Positions 8,233-18,106 are shown, counted from the stretch's first letter. The stretch: 64,000 nucleotides of DNA from Eubacterium_U album (GCF_025336545.1 NZ_JAODBU010000008.1:124001-188000); one strand, 5' to 3'. The notes: generated by a model from the letters alone, not told the origin. Numbers and translations are program-made.

Positions 8233-9246
8233 ATGTCACAGACAATAGTTGCATTAGATTGTATGGGCGGAGATAACGCACCTGGTGAAATTATAAAAGG
8301 CGGTATTGAAGCGTTAAAAGAAAATAAAGATGTTTTTCTTAAAATGGTAGGAAGACAGGAAGATGTTAACAGAGAACTTGAGAAATATGATTATGACAAG
8401 ACTAGAGTTGAAGTTGTAAATGCTACAGAAGTTATTGAAACAGGAGAACCTCCGGTAGTAGCTATTAGAACGAAAAAAGATTCCTCTCTTGTTAAATGTA
8501 TGTATATGGTAAAACATGGAGAATGCGATGCTCTTGTATCAGCAGGAAGTACCGGAGCCACTTTAGTTGGAGGACATGTAATTGTAGGTCGAATTAAGGG
8601 AGTTGAAAGACCACCTCTTGCACCTCTTATTCCAACGGAAAAAGGCGGAGCACTTTTGATTGACTGTGGGGCTAATGTTGATGCTAAGCCTTCTAACCTA
8701 GTTCAGTTTGCACAGATGGGTTCTATATATATGGAAAATATTTGCAAGGTTAAAAATCCAAAAGTAGGTTTAGTAAATATTGGTGCTGAAGAAGAAAAAG
8801 GAAATAACCTTGCTAAAGAAACGTATCAGTTGTTAAGTAATCTTGAAGGTATTAATTTTATTGGCAATATTGAAGCAAGAGAAATTCCTGAAGGAAAAGC
8901 TGATGTAGTTGTATGTGATGCATTTGTTGGAAATGTTATTTTAAAAATGTATGAAGGTGTTGGTGGAGTTCTTTTAAAGAAAGTTAAAGGAACTTTAATG
9001 ACAAGTTTGAAAACTAAAATCGGTGCATTACTTATAAAAAAAGAATTGAAAGAAACTATGAAAACATTTCAGATGGATCAGTATGGTGGAGCACCTTTAC
9101 TTGGATTGAAAGGATTAGTTGTTAAGACTCATGGAAATTCAAAGGCCATAGAAGTGAAAAACTCTATCATTCAGTGCATTTCTTTTAAAGAAATGAATAT
9201 AAATGATAAAATATCAAAAAAATTAGCAGTTAAAAAGGAGAATTAA
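8233..9246 (+). CDS. plsX: Phosphate acyltransferase PlsX
   Basis: A 337-residue enzyme that turns acyl-ACP into acyl-phosphate, the donor for PlsY in phosphatidic acid synthesis. Recognised by ALDCMGGDNAPGEIIKG at the N-terminus and SAGSTGATLVGG in the first third. The ATG at 8233 has an AAGGAGGAA site; the GTG at 8212 would put that site inside the gene, so I reject it. It is 2 bases upstream of acpP, whose product supplies the acyl group. The partner enzyme plsY lies about 17 kb downstream in this window. Confidence 0.95.
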   Translation: MSQTIVALDCMGGDNAPGEIIKGGIEALKENKDVFLKMVGRQEDVNRELEKYDYDKTRVEVVNATEVIETGEPPVVAIRTKKDSSLVKCMYMVKHGECDALVSAGSTGATLVGGHVIVGRIKGVERPPLAPLIPTEKGGALLIDCGANVDAKPSNLVQFAQMGSIYMENICKVKNPKVGLVNIGAEEEKGNNLAKETYQLLSNLEGINFIGNIEAREIPEGKADVVVCDAFVGNVILKMYEGVGGVLLKKVKGTLMTSLKTKIGALLIKKELKETMKTFQMDQYGGAPLLGLKGLVVKTHGNSKAIEVKNSIIQCISFKEMNINDKISKKLAVKKEN

Positions 9247-9248
9247 AA

Positions 9249-9482
9249 ATGGAAATCGAAAGACTTTATAAAGCAGTAGCAAGTGTATTGGATATTGATG
9301 AAAGCACAATCACACCGGAATCAAAATTTGCAGATGATTTAGGTGCAGATTCTTTAGATGTTTTAGAAATAATTATGAGCATTGAAGATGAATTTAATAT
9401 TAAGATTCCAACTAACGGAGCTGAAAATATTGTTACAGTCGGAGATGCTTTTGAAGCAATAAAAAAGGTTATGAATAAATAA
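9249..9482 (+). CDS. acpP: Acyl carrier protein
   Basis: A 77-residue acidic ACP. The phosphopantetheine attachment serine is S35 in GADSLDVLE. It carries acyl chains for fatty acid synthesis and passes them to PlsX. It is 2 bases after plsX and followed by a terminator-like hairpin. Length and charge are typical. Confidence 0.96.
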   Translation: MEIERLYKAVASVLDIDESTITPESKFADDLGADSLDVLEIIMSIEDEFNIKIPTNGAENIVTVGDAFEAIKKVMNK

Positions 9483-9514
9483 TATTTGACTATGAAAATT
9501 ATTTAAGTACATTA

Positions 9515-9560
9515 GAAAAGGTGCAATATCACTCTAAAATGATATTACCCTTTTCTTTTG
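9515..9560 (+). terminator. Terminator between acpP and rnc
   Basis: An interrupted stem (GAAAAGG 9515-9521 with 9549-9555; AATATCA 9525-9531 with 9540-9546) is followed by TTTT. It is probably a partial terminator, since rnc follows after only 20 bases and no separate promoter is obvious. Confidence 0.65.
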
Positions 9561-9579
9561 TGTGTAAAAAGGAGTTAAT

Positions 9580-10266
9580 ATGAATTCAGATTATGAAAAA
9601 TTAGAAAGTGTAATCGGATATGAATTTGATAATAAAAAGTTATTAGTTAATGCTTTAACTCATACATCATATGCTAATGAGCATAAAAATAGAAAAGTTA
9701 AAGACAATGAAAGACTTGAGTTTCTTGGTGATGCTGTTTTAGAACTTGTATCTAGTGAGTTTTTATTTTTGAATTATGAAATGCCGGAAGGAAAAATGAC
9801 ACGACTTAGAGCAAGTCTTGTATGTGAAGGCACTCTTGCAAGAGATGCTAAAGAAATTAATCTTGGAGATTTTTTATATCTTGGAAAAGGTGAAGATGAA
9901 TCAGGAGGAAGAAATCGTGATTCAGTAACATCAGACGCATTAGAAGCACTAATAGGAGCTATATTTTTAGATGGTGGTTTTGACAAAGCTAAAGAGTTTG
10001 TGCTTAAATTTGTGCTAAATGACATTGAAAATAAAAAATTGTTTTTTGATAGTAAGACAATTTTGCAGGAAAGAGTAGATATGATTAAGGCTGGCAAAGT
10101 GTCATATAAAATAATAGACGAAATAGGCCCTGATCATGATAAGAGTTATACTGCACAGGTATTGCTTGGAGAACAAGTTATAGGTGAGGGCATAGGAAGA
10201 ACAAAGAAGGCTGCAGAACAACAGGCAGCATATGTCGCGCTTAAATCTATGGATAAGAGGAAATAA
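9580..10266 (+). CDS. rnc: Ribonuclease III
   Basis: A 228-residue double-strand-specific endoribonuclease that processes rRNA precursors. The catalytic signature NERLEFLGD spans residues 43-51 and the second acidic site is in SDALEALIGAIFLD. The C-terminal third is a dsRNA-binding domain (GPDHDKSYTAQVL through KKAAEQQAA). An AAAGGAG ribosome binding site precedes the ATG. The stop is 1 base before smc, and the rnc-smc-ftsY order is conserved in Firmicutes. Confidence 0.96.
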   Translation: MNSDYEKLESVIGYEFDNKKLLVNALTHTSYANEHKNRKVKDNERLEFLGDAVLELVSSEFLFLNYEMPEGKMTRLRASLVCEGTLARDAKEINLGDFLYLGKGEDESGGRNRDSVTSDALEALIGAIFLDGGFDKAKEFVLKFVLNDIENKKLFFDSKTILQERVDMIKAGKVSYKIIDEIGPDHDKSYTAQVLLGEQVIGEGIGRTKKAAEQQAAYVALKSMDKRK

Positions 10267-10267
10267 T

Positions 10268-13200
10268 ATGTACTTAAAAAGTATTGAAATACATGGTTTT
10301 AAATCATTTGCAAATAAAATTAAATTTGAATTTCATAATGGTATAACTGGAATTGTTGGACCAAATGGCTCAGGAAAAAGTAATGTTGCTGATGCTGTGA
10401 GATGGGTTCTTGGTGAACAGAAGGTAAAACAGCTTCGTGGATCTAAGATGGAAGATGTAATATTTGCCGGAACTGAAAACAGAAAACCGTTAGGATTCGC
10501 TTATGTAGCAATTACATTGGATAATTCTGACCATAAATTAGATGTTGATTATGAAGAAGTAACTGTTTCAAGAAGATTATTCAGATCCGGTGAAAGTGAA
10601 TATATGATTAATGGAACTCAGGTTAGACTTAAAGATGTAAATGAACTTTTTTATGATACAGGTATTGGTAAGGAAGGTTATTCTATTATTGGGCAGGGTC
10701 AGATTGATCAGATCTTAAGTGGAAAACCTGAAGAAAGAAGAGAATTATTCGATGAAGCAGCCGGTATTGTTAAATTTAAAAGAAGAAAGAATCAGGCTTT
10801 AAAGAAATTAGACGATGAGAATCAGAATCTTGTCAGAGTTCAGGATATATTAGCAGAACTTGAACGCCAGGTTGGTCCATTAGAGAAACAATGCGAAAAG
10901 GCTAAAAAATATTTACTTTTTAAAGATGATTTAAAGAAATATGATGTAAATATGTTTTTAGTCGAAATGGAAGATATTAAAAACAGATTGTCTGATTTAG
11001 ACAAAAAACTTGAAATAGCAACATCGGACATGAATTCCTCAAATGAAGAATTTGAAAATATAAAGAAGCAGTATACTAAGTTAGAAGCAGATTTGGAAGA
11101 AATAAACAATTCAATTGAAGCCAAAAAAACAATGTCAACAGATACTGTTCTTAAAATTGAAAAATTAGAAGGAAGAATTCTTGTTCTTAAAGAACAGATT
11201 AATTCAGCTAAAAACAACGAAGAGTTTATTGCAACAAGAGTAAATGCTATTTCTTCAGATATAGCCAAAAAGGAAAAGGATTTGACTGAATTATGTAAAG
11301 AAAAAGACGATAATGAAAATGTAATTCAGGAAACTATTAAATCGCAGTCAGAAATAACGACTGATATTTCTGTTATTAAAGAAGAAATTGAGAATTTTGA
11401 TAAAGAAATTGCAGAGCATAAAGCCGAGATTATCGAAATATTAAATTCTAAGTCAATGATTAAATCAAAATTGCAAAGATGTGATACATTGCTTGAACAG
11501 ATTAATATAAGAAAATCTCAACTTAATCAAAAACTTATAGAATTTCAAAGCGAAAAGGAAAATCAGGAAAGCAAAATAGAAGAACTTAAAGCTGAGTTAG
11601 ATAAAGTAAACGATTTAATCGATGAATTAAACAAAACTGTTTCAGAATATAGAAATGACTTAAATGATTTAAGAGTAGAAAATTCTAAAATAACAAAGTC
11701 AATATCTGAAAACCAGGAAAGATATCATAAGTCAAAATCAAATCTCGAAGCTTTAAAAAACATTACTGAAAGATATGAAGGCTATGGAAATAGTATCAAA
11801 AAAGTAATGGAATTAAAGGAAAACAAGAAAGGTATTATTGGTGTTGTTGCTGACATTATTAAAGTTGAAAAGAAATATGAAGTTGCAATTGAAACAGCTT
11901 TAGGTGGAAATATTCAGAATATAGTAACTGATACAGAAACAACAGCTAAGGAAATAATTGAATATTTAAAGAAAAATAAATATGGTCGAGCTACATTTTT
12001 ACCTTTGAGTAGTATGACTAAAAAAACGGGCTTTAATAATGAAGATGTATTTTCTGATAAAGGTGTTTTAGGTCTTGCATGTGATTTAGTTGAAATAAAA
12101 AAAGAATACGAAGGCGTAACTAAATATTTGTTAGGAAAAGTCGTAGTTGTAGACACGATTGATAACGCAATTGCACTAGAACGTAAATATAGATATTCTT
12201 TAAGAATTGTAACTTTAGAAGGTGAATATTTAAATATTGGTGGTTCTATTTCGGGTGGTGCATTCAAAAATAACAGCAATCTGTTAGGAAGAAGAAGAGA
12301 AATAGAAGAACTTGAGAATAAATTAAAAGACCTTAAGAATGAAAAAGAAAATCTTGATAAGAATTTAATAGAAAATAGAAGTAAAACAAGTGTTTTAAAT
12401 GATGAACTTGATAAAATTAATAAGGCACTTCAGGAACAGAACATTGCAAAAAATACATTGGAGTTGAATTTAAAACAAGCTAAAGACAGAAAGAATAACA
12501 TTGATACAGAATATCAGGAATATACTGCTGAAAGTGGAAATATTGCATCTGAAATCGGAAATATCAATAATAATAGTTTAGAACTTAACAAAGAACTTAC
12601 TAATGTTGAAGATAGAAATTCCGAATTAGAAGAACTTATTAAACAAAAAAGTAATAATATGGATTCTATAAATGCAAAGCTTGTTGAAAAAACGTCGTTG
12701 TTAGAAGAGATTAATATTGAAATTTCAAGTTTAAAGCAAAAGCATGAATTTTTATGCGAAAAGATTCAAAATAGCAATAATCAGATTTCAGATTTAAAGA
12801 ATGAGTTGGAACAGATTAAAAACAATTCAAGTGAAAACAACAATGAGATTTCAGCTAGAATTGAAACTATTGATGGCATAACAAAGGAAATCGAAGAAGG
12901 ACGTAAACTTATTGAAAAGCTTAATTTAGAAATTGAAGACCTTAAAAATGCTAAGGAAAAGCAGAATAAAGATCATAAAGAATTTTTCGATAAGAGAGAA
13001 GAACTTTCTTCAAGAATAACACAATTAGATAAAGAAATTTACAGACTTAACAGCCAAAAAGAAAATTTACAGGAAAAGAATGAGACAAAAATTAATTATA
13101 TGTGGAACGAGTATGAAATCACATATAGAAATGCTGTTGAACTTAGAGATGAAAGTCTAAATGATAAAGCCGAACTTAGAAATAGCATTGCCAATTTAAA

Positions 13201-13828
13201 ACGTCAGATTAAAGAGTTAGGAGACGTAAATGTAAATGCTATTGAAGAGTTTAAGGAAATAAACGAAAGATATCAGTTTATGAAAGAACAGCATGAAGAC
13301 TTAATGCGTGCAAAAGAAAATCTTTTGAAAATTATTGACGAATTAGAAGTTGGTATGCGAAAACAGTTTAAAGAAAAATTTGCTGAAATTCAGGTTGAAT
13401 TTGATAAGGTATTTAAGGAATTATTTGGCGGTGGCGCAGGAGTTATTGAACTTACTGAAGCAGATGATATTCTTGATGCAGGAATTAATATTATTTCACA
13501 GCCGCCTGGAAAGAAACTTCAAAATATGATGCAGCTTTCAGGTGGAGAAAAAGCACTTACGGCAATTTGTCTTTTGTTTGCAATTCAGAATTTAAAGCCA
13601 TCTCCATTCTGTCTTCTTGACGAAATTGAAGCTGCATTAGATGGCTCAAATGTAATTAGATTTGCGGAATATTTGCATAAACTTACAGAAAATACACAGT
13701 TTATTGTTGTTACACACAGACGAGGAACAATGGGATGTGCTGATAGATTATATGGTATTACAATGCAGGAAAAAGGTGTATCAGCCTTAGTTTCAGTAGA
13801 TTTATTGGAAGGAAATTTGGATAAATAA
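10268..13828 (+). CDS. smc: Chromosome segregation ATPase SMC
   Basis: An 1186-residue SMC protein, the usual length for the family. It has an N-terminal Walker A (GPNGSGKS, residues 31-38), two long coiled-coil arms rich in Glu, Lys and Leu, a hinge at roughly 505-660 containing GISG/GGSISGGA-type glycine loops, a C-terminal LSGGEKAL signature near residue 1090 and the Walker B LLDEIEAALD. With ScpA and ScpB it organises and separates chromosomes. I start it at the ATG at 10268, after an AGAGGA site and 1 base past rnc; the earlier ATG at 10232 overlaps rnc and adds 12 unconserved residues. Confidence 0.97.
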   Translation: MYLKSIEIHGFKSFANKIKFEFHNGITGIVGPNGSGKSNVADAVRWVLGEQKVKQLRGSKMEDVIFAGTENRKPLGFAYVAITLDNSDHKLDVDYEEVTVSRRLFRSGESEYMINGTQVRLKDVNELFYDTGIGKEGYSIIGQGQIDQILSGKPEERRELFDEAAGIVKFKRRKNQALKKLDDENQNLVRVQDILAELERQVGPLEKQCEKAKKYLLFKDDLKKYDVNMFLVEMEDIKNRLSDLDKKLEIATSDMNSSNEEFENIKKQYTKLEADLEEINNSIEAKKTMSTDTVLKIEKLEGRILVLKEQINSAKNNEEFIATRVNAISSDIAKKEKDLTELCKEKDDNENVIQETIKSQSEITTDISVIKEEIENFDKEIAEHKAEIIEILNSKSMIKSKLQRCDTLLEQINIRKSQLNQKLIEFQSEKENQESKIEELKAELDKVNDLIDELNKTVSEYRNDLNDLRVENSKITKSISENQERYHKSKSNLEALKNITERYEGYGNSIKKVMELKENKKGIIGVVADIIKVEKKYEVAIETALGGNIQNIVTDTETTAKEIIEYLKKNKYGRATFLPLSSMTKKTGFNNEDVFSDKGVLGLACDLVEIKKEYEGVTKYLLGKVVVVDTIDNAIALERKYRYSLRIVTLEGEYLNIGGSISGGAFKNNSNLLGRRREIEELENKLKDLKNEKENLDKNLIENRSKTSVLNDELDKINKALQEQNIAKNTLELNLKQAKDRKNNIDTEYQEYTAESGNIASEIGNINNNSLELNKELTNVEDRNSELEELIKQKSNNMDSINAKLVEKTSLLEEINIEISSLKQKHEFLCEKIQNSNNQISDLKNELEQIKNNSSENNNEISARIETIDGITKEIEEGRKLIEKLNLEIEDLKNAKEKQNKDHKEFFDKREELSSRITQLDKEIYRLNSQKENLQEKNETKINYMWNEYEITYRNAVELRDESLNDKAELRNSIANLKRQIKELGDVNVNAIEEFKEINERYQFMKEQHEDLMRAKENLLKIIDELEVGMRKQFKEKFAEIQVEFDKVFKELFGGGAGVIELTEADDILDAGINIISQPPGKKLQNMMQLSGGEKALTAICLLFAIQNLKPSPFCLLDEIEAALDGSNVIRFAEYLHKLTENTQFIVVTHRRGTMGCADRLYGITMQEKGVSALVSVDLLEGNLDK

Positions 13829-13840
13829 AGGAGTTTGTAA

Positions 13841-14764
13841 ATGGAAGAAAAGAAAGGCTTTTTTGGGAAACTTGTATCAGGGCTTACAAAAACAAGAAAT
13901 TCTATAGTATCAGGATTAGATTCAATATTCAGTGGATTTTCACATATTGATGACGATTTCTATGAAGAATTAGAAGAAATTTTAATTATGAGTGACATTG
14001 GTGTTAATACAACAATGGAAATAATAGAGAAACTTAAAGAACAGGTAAAAGAGTTAAAAATAAAAGAACCTGAAGATTGCAAGGAGTTGCTGATTAAAAA
14101 CATTGAAGAACAGATGGATTTAGGAGAAAATGCATATGATTTTGAAAATGAAAAATCAGTAGTTATGGTAATCGGTGTAAATGGTGTAGGAAAAACTACA
14201 TCTATCGGAAAACTTGCGGCACAGCTAAAAGGAAATGGCAAAAAGGTTGTTATGGCGGCTGCTGATACTTTTAGAGCTGCTGCAGCTGATCAGCTAAAAG
14301 AGTGGGCCAGACGTTCAAATGTAGATATTGTAGCGGGAAATGAAGGCTCAGATCCGGGTGCTGTTTTGTTTGATGCAATTGCATCTGCTAAAAATAAAAA
14401 TGCTGATATACTACTTTGTGATACTGCGGGAAGACTTCATAATAAGAAGAATCTTATGGAAGAACTTAAAAAATTAGACAGAATTATTGAAAAGGAATAT
14501 TCAGAATGTATAAGAGAAAATCTTATCGTTCTTGATGCTACAACAGGACAAAATGCTTTAGTACAGGCTAAAACATTTATGGAAGCAACAGATATAACAG
14601 GTGTTGTTCTTACAAAAATGGATGGAACGGCAAAAGGTGGAATTGCAATAGCAATTCAGGCTGAATTAGGAATTCCTGTTAAATATATTGGTGTAGGTGA
14701 AGGCATAGATGACTTACAGAAATTTAATTCTCATGATTTTGTGTCAGCGTTATTTACAAAGTAA
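13841..14764 (+). CDS. ftsY: Signal recognition particle receptor FtsY
   Basis: A 307-residue SRP GTPase that docks ribosome-SRP complexes at the membrane. G1 is GVNGVGKTTSIGKLA near residue 110, DTAGR is near 193, and TKMDGTAKGG follows. The N-terminal A domain is short, as is usual in Firmicutes. It follows smc by 12 bases with a GGAG site. Its partner Ffh is encoded 2 kb downstream, with the threonine dehydratase gene in between. Confidence 0.96.
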   Translation: MEEKKGFFGKLVSGLTKTRNSIVSGLDSIFSGFSHIDDDFYEELEEILIMSDIGVNTTMEIIEKLKEQVKELKIKEPEDCKELLIKNIEEQMDLGENAYDFENEKSVVMVIGVNGVGKTTSIGKLAAQLKGNGKKVVMAAADTFRAAAADQLKEWARRSNVDIVAGNEGSDPGAVLFDAIASAKNKNADILLCDTAGRLHNKKNLMEELKKLDRIIEKEYSECIRENLIVLDATTGQNALVQAKTFMEATDITGVVLTKMDGTAKGGIAIAIQAELGIPVKYIGVGEGIDDLQKFNSHDFVSALFTK

Positions 14765-14868
14765 ACTTGATTTTTGTATTATATTTGAAAAAAATATTTT
14801 ATAATATGGAAAGTTGATGTATTATTACAAAGAAAAAATTATTATAATTAGAATAGGAAGTGAAGATA

Positions 14869-16089
14869 ATGAGCGAAGGATTAACTTTAAAGAAATTTGA
14901 AGAAGCTTCAGAAATAGTTAATAAAGTAACATTAAATACAAATCTTATATATAGTGATTACTTTTCAGAACAGACAGGCAATAAGGTATATATTAAACCA
15001 GAAAATATGCAGTTTACAGGTGCATATAAAGTAAGAGGAGCTTATTATAAGACAAGCACATTAACTCCAGAAGAAAGAGCTAAAGGTTTAATTACTGCAT
15101 CAGCAGGAAACCATGCACAGGGGGTTGCATATGCTGCCAAATTATATGGCGTAAAAGCAACAATCGTTATGCCAACTGTTACTCCTCTTATGAAGGTAAA
15201 CAGAACAAAAAGTTATGGTGCAGATGTAATATTATATGGCGATGTTTATGATGATGCATGTAAGTATGCACTTGAGTTAGCAGAAAAGGAAGGATATACA
15301 TTTATTCATCCATTTGATGATTTAGATGTAGCTACAGGTCAGGGAACAATTGCCATGGAAATTATAAAAGAACTTCCAACTGTAGATTATATTTTGGTTC
15401 CAATCGGTGGTGGCGGACTTGCAACAGGTGTAAGCACATTAGCTAAATTACTTAATCCAAATATTAAAGTAATTGGTGTAGAACCAGCAGAAGCTGCGTG
15501 TATGAAAGCTTCACTTAGTGCAGGAAAAGTTGTTACATTAGACAGTGCTAATACTATTGCAGATGGTACAGCGGTTAAAACTCCGGGTAGCAACATATTC
15601 CCATATATCCAGAAGAATATTGATGATATCATAACAATTGAAGATGATGAATTAATAGATGCGTTTCTTGATATGGTTGAAAATCATAAACTTGTTGCTG
15701 AAAATTCAGGATTGCTTACAATTGCAGCTCTTAAGCATTTAAAATGCAAAGATAAGAAGATTGTTTCTATTATCAGTGGTGGTAATATGGATATTATTAC
15801 AATGTCATCTATATTACAGCACGGTTTAATTCAGAGAGGAAGAGTATTCACAGTATCTGTATTACTTCCTGATAAGCCGGGTGAATTAGGTAAAGTTGCA
15901 AACACTATCGCAGATGTACAGGGAAATGTAATTAAGCTTGAACATAATCAGTTTGTATCTGTTAATAGAAATGCTGCCGTTGAACTTAGAGTTACTCTTG
16001 AATGTTTCGGTCACGAACATAAAAAACGGATTATTGCAGCTCTCGAAAAGAAAGGCTATAAGCCAAAAGAAGTAAGACCAAATTTATAA
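14869..16089 (+). CDS. ilvA: Threonine ammonia-lyase, single C-terminal ACT domain
   Basis: A 406-residue PLP enzyme that deaminates threonine to 2-oxobutyrate. The PLP lysine is K54 in TGAYKVRGAY. SAGNHAQGVAYAAK and the phosphate-binding loop PIGGGGLATG follow. The last 80 residues or so form one ACT domain (VLLPDKPGELGKVANTIA). The single short ACT region and the length match the catabolic/ilvA-1Cterm subgroup rather than the longer two-ACT biosynthetic enzyme, so tdcB-like use is possible. The ATG at 14869 lies 8 bases after AGGAAG; the GTG at 14860 overlaps that site. It interrupts the ftsY-ylxM-ffh neighbourhood. Confidence 0.92.
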   Translation: MSEGLTLKKFEEASEIVNKVTLNTNLIYSDYFSEQTGNKVYIKPENMQFTGAYKVRGAYYKTSTLTPEERAKGLITASAGNHAQGVAYAAKLYGVKATIVMPTVTPLMKVNRTKSYGADVILYGDVYDDACKYALELAEKEGYTFIHPFDDLDVATGQGTIAMEIIKELPTVDYILVPIGGGGLATGVSTLAKLLNPNIKVIGVEPAEAACMKASLSAGKVVTLDSANTIADGTAVKTPGSNIFPYIQKNIDDIITIEDDELIDAFLDMVENHKLVAENSGLLTIAALKHLKCKDKKIVSIISGGNMDIITMSSILQHGLIQRGRVFTVSVLLPDKPGELGKVANTIADVQGNVIKLEHNQFVSVNRNAAVELRVTLECFGHEHKKRIIAALEKKGYKPKEVRPNL

Positions 16090-16204
16090 ATAACTAATAT
16101 TATTTATATAGATTTATTTTACACAATGAACAGATAGTGATTAAAATACAAAAAGGATTCATAAATTATTTTAAAATGCAAAATATAAATTCAAAATAAA
16201 ACAC

Positions 16205-16236
16205 AAGGGTGTCAAGAAAAAATACTTGACACCCTT
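16205..16236 (+). terminator. Perfect 12-bp inverted repeat after ilvA, terminator-like
   Basis: AAGGGTGTCAAG (16205-16216) pairs perfectly with 16225-16236 around an 8-base A-rich loop, followed by a T-rich but broken tail. It can end the ilvA transcript. Its right arm contains the TTGACA of the next promoter, so it could also be an operator. Confidence 0.6.
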
Positions 16237-16254
16237 TGCTTTGTATTGTATTAT
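16226..16254 (+). promoter_or_regulatory. Predicted promoter for ylxM-ffh
   Basis: A perfect TTGACA (16226-16231), a 17-base spacer and TATTAT (16249-16254). The -35 element sits in the right arm of the inverted repeat at 16205-16236. Confidence 0.6.
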
Positions 16255-16317
16255 ACTCTAAGTGTGATTTTGATATATTTTATTTTCAATTTTAGATAGA
16301 TGCACTTAGAGGTAAAT

Positions 16318-16641
16318 ATGAAAGATATTTTAAGAAGTTCTCTTTTATATGATTTCTACGGAGAACTGTTGACTAAACATCAGCAGGAGATATATGAAGA
16401 AGTTGTTTTAAACGACTATAGTCTTGGAGAAATAGCTGAGGAGAGAAATATTTCCAGACAAGGCGTACATGACTTGATAAAGAGATGTGATAAGACTTTG
16501 AATGAATATGAAGAAAAGTTACATCTTGTAAGCAGATTTGAAAAGACTAAAGAACAGGTTGAACGTATTTGTCAATTGGCAGATGAGAATAATATGCAAG
16601 ACATAGAGAATATTGCCAGACAGATTTTAGAGAATTATTAA
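16318..16641 (+). CDS. ylxM: YlxM-type DNA-binding protein, putative SRP pathway component
   Basis: A 107-residue helix-turn-helix protein of the YlxM/p13 family, resembling sigma-factor region 4: EEVVLNDYSLGEIAEERNIS then RQGVHDLIKRC. It is encoded directly before ffh in most Firmicutes and is suspected to modulate SRP, although direct evidence is limited. I start at the ATG at 16318 with TTAGAGG upstream; the ATG at 16300 lies before that site. Its stop is 16 bases from ffh. Confidence 0.88.
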   Translation: MKDILRSSLLYDFYGELLTKHQQEIYEEVVLNDYSLGEIAEERNISRQGVHDLIKRCDKTLNEYEEKLHLVSRFEKTKEQVERICQLADENNMQDIENIARQILENY

Positions 16642-16657
16642 TATAGGAGGTAAGGGC

Positions 16658-18010
16658 TTGGCATTTGAAAGCTTATCCGATAAATTACAAAACATATTTA
16701 AAGGCTTACGTGGTAAGGGTAGACTGACAGAAGATGATGTTAAGGCTGCTCTTAAAGAAGTTAAGATGGCTTTGCTTGAAGCTGACGTTAGTTTTAAAGT
16801 TGTAAAACAATTCATTAAAACAGTTACAGAAAGGGCTATAGGGCAGGATGTTCTTAACAGTTTGACACCGGGCCAGATGGTAATAAAGATAGTTAATGAA
16901 GAACTTACTAATCTTATGGGTTCTGAAACAACGAAACTTAAACTTTTGCCTGACAATGAAATAACAGTCATTATGATGATGGGTCTTCAGGGGGCAGGTA
17001 AAACAACAACAACTGCTAAGATTGCAGGAAAACTTAAAGGTAGTGGAAAAAAACCTTTATTAGTTGCCTGTGATGTTTACAGACCGGCAGCTGTTGAACA
17101 GTTGCAGATTAATGGTGATAAACAGGGTGTTCCGGTATTTGCCATGGGAACGAATCATAAACCTGTAGATATTGCCAGAGCAGCAATTGAACATGCTAAA
17201 AAGAATAACAATAATGTTGTTATTTTAGATACAGCAGGTCGTTTACATGTTGATGAGGACATGATGAACGAACTTATTGAAATTAGAGATAATATTGACA
17301 TTACACAGACAGTACTTGTTGTTGATGCAATGACAGGTCAGGATGCAGTGAATGTAGCAACCCAGTTTAATGAAAAGATTGGAATTGATGGAATTATCAT
17401 TACTAAGTTAGATGGTGATACAAGAGGTGGTGCAGCGTTATCAATTAAGGCTGTAACAGGAAAACCTATATTATATGTTGGTATGGGTGAAAAGCTTTCT
17501 GATTTAGAACAATTTTATCCAGATAGAATGGCTTCAAGAATTCTCGGTATGGGTGATGTCCTTTCATTAATTGAAAAGGCTGAACAGGCAATTGACCAGG
17601 AAAAAGCAAAGGATATGGAACAGCGTCTTAGAAAAGCGCAATTTACCTTTGATGATTATCTTGAATACATGGGTCAGATTAAAAATATGGGTGGTTTATC
17701 AGAAATGCTTAGTCTTATTCCGGGATTAGGCGGTCAGATAAAAGAAGATATGCTTCCAGATGATAAACAACTTGGACGTATTGAAGCAATTATTTATTCC
17801 ATGACAAAGGAAGAAAGAGGTAATCCAGATATTCTTAATCCGTCAAGGAAACAAAGAATTGCTAAAGGTGCAGGTGTAGATATAAGTGAAGTAAACAAAT
17901 TGGTAAAACAATTTGACCAAGCAAAAAAAATGATGAAGAACATGCCGGGCATGATGGGTGGCGGCAAGAAGAAACGAAGAGGCGGTTTTAAGATGCCTTT
18001 CGGTTTCTAG
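16658..18010 (+). CDS. ffh: Signal recognition particle protein Ffh (SRP54)
   Basis: A 450-residue SRP GTPase. The NG domain has G1 GLQGAGKTTTTAK near residue 108 and DTAGRLHVD near 190, followed by a methionine-rich M domain that binds SRP RNA and signal peptides. The C-terminus ends in MKNMPGMMGGG and a basic tail. It begins with TTG at 16658, supported by AGGAGGT at 16645-16651; no better in-frame start exists near that site. With FtsY it targets membrane proteins. Confidence 0.97.
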   Translation: MAFESLSDKLQNIFKGLRGKGRLTEDDVKAALKEVKMALLEADVSFKVVKQFIKTVTERAIGQDVLNSLTPGQMVIKIVNEELTNLMGSETTKLKLLPDNEITVIMMMGLQGAGKTTTTAKIAGKLKGSGKKPLLVACDVYRPAAVEQLQINGDKQGVPVFAMGTNHKPVDIARAAIEHAKKNNNNVVILDTAGRLHVDEDMMNELIEIRDNIDITQTVLVVDAMTGQDAVNVATQFNEKIGIDGIIITKLDGDTRGGAALSIKAVTGKPILYVGMGEKLSDLEQFYPDRMASRILGMGDVLSLIEKAEQAIDQEKAKDMEQRLRKAQFTFDDYLEYMGQIKNMGGLSEMLSLIPGLGGQIKEDMLPDDKQLGRIEAIIYSMTKEERGNPDILNPSRKQRIAKGAGVDISEVNKLVKQFDQAKKMMKNMPGMMGGGKKKRRGGFKMPFGF

Positions 18011-18031
18011 ATTTAAATTTAGACAATATTG

Positions 18032-18062
18032 ATATTAACGAAGACATTGGTTTTCTTAATAT
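18032..18062 (+). other. Hairpin between ffh and rpsP
   Basis: A 13-bp stem with one bulge (18032-18045 with 18050-18062) lies in the 96-base gap before rpsP. It lacks a T tract, so an RNA processing or attenuation role is as likely as termination. No promoter for rpsP is obvious. Confidence 0.4.
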
Positions 18063-18106
18063 ATATAAATAATAATTATAATTAATTTTTTACGGAGGAA
18101 AGTAAA

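Noticed and set aside
14785..14805. TTGAAA and TATAAT upstream of the threonine dehydratase gene
   Set aside because: They are only 9 bases apart, too close for a sigma-A promoter.
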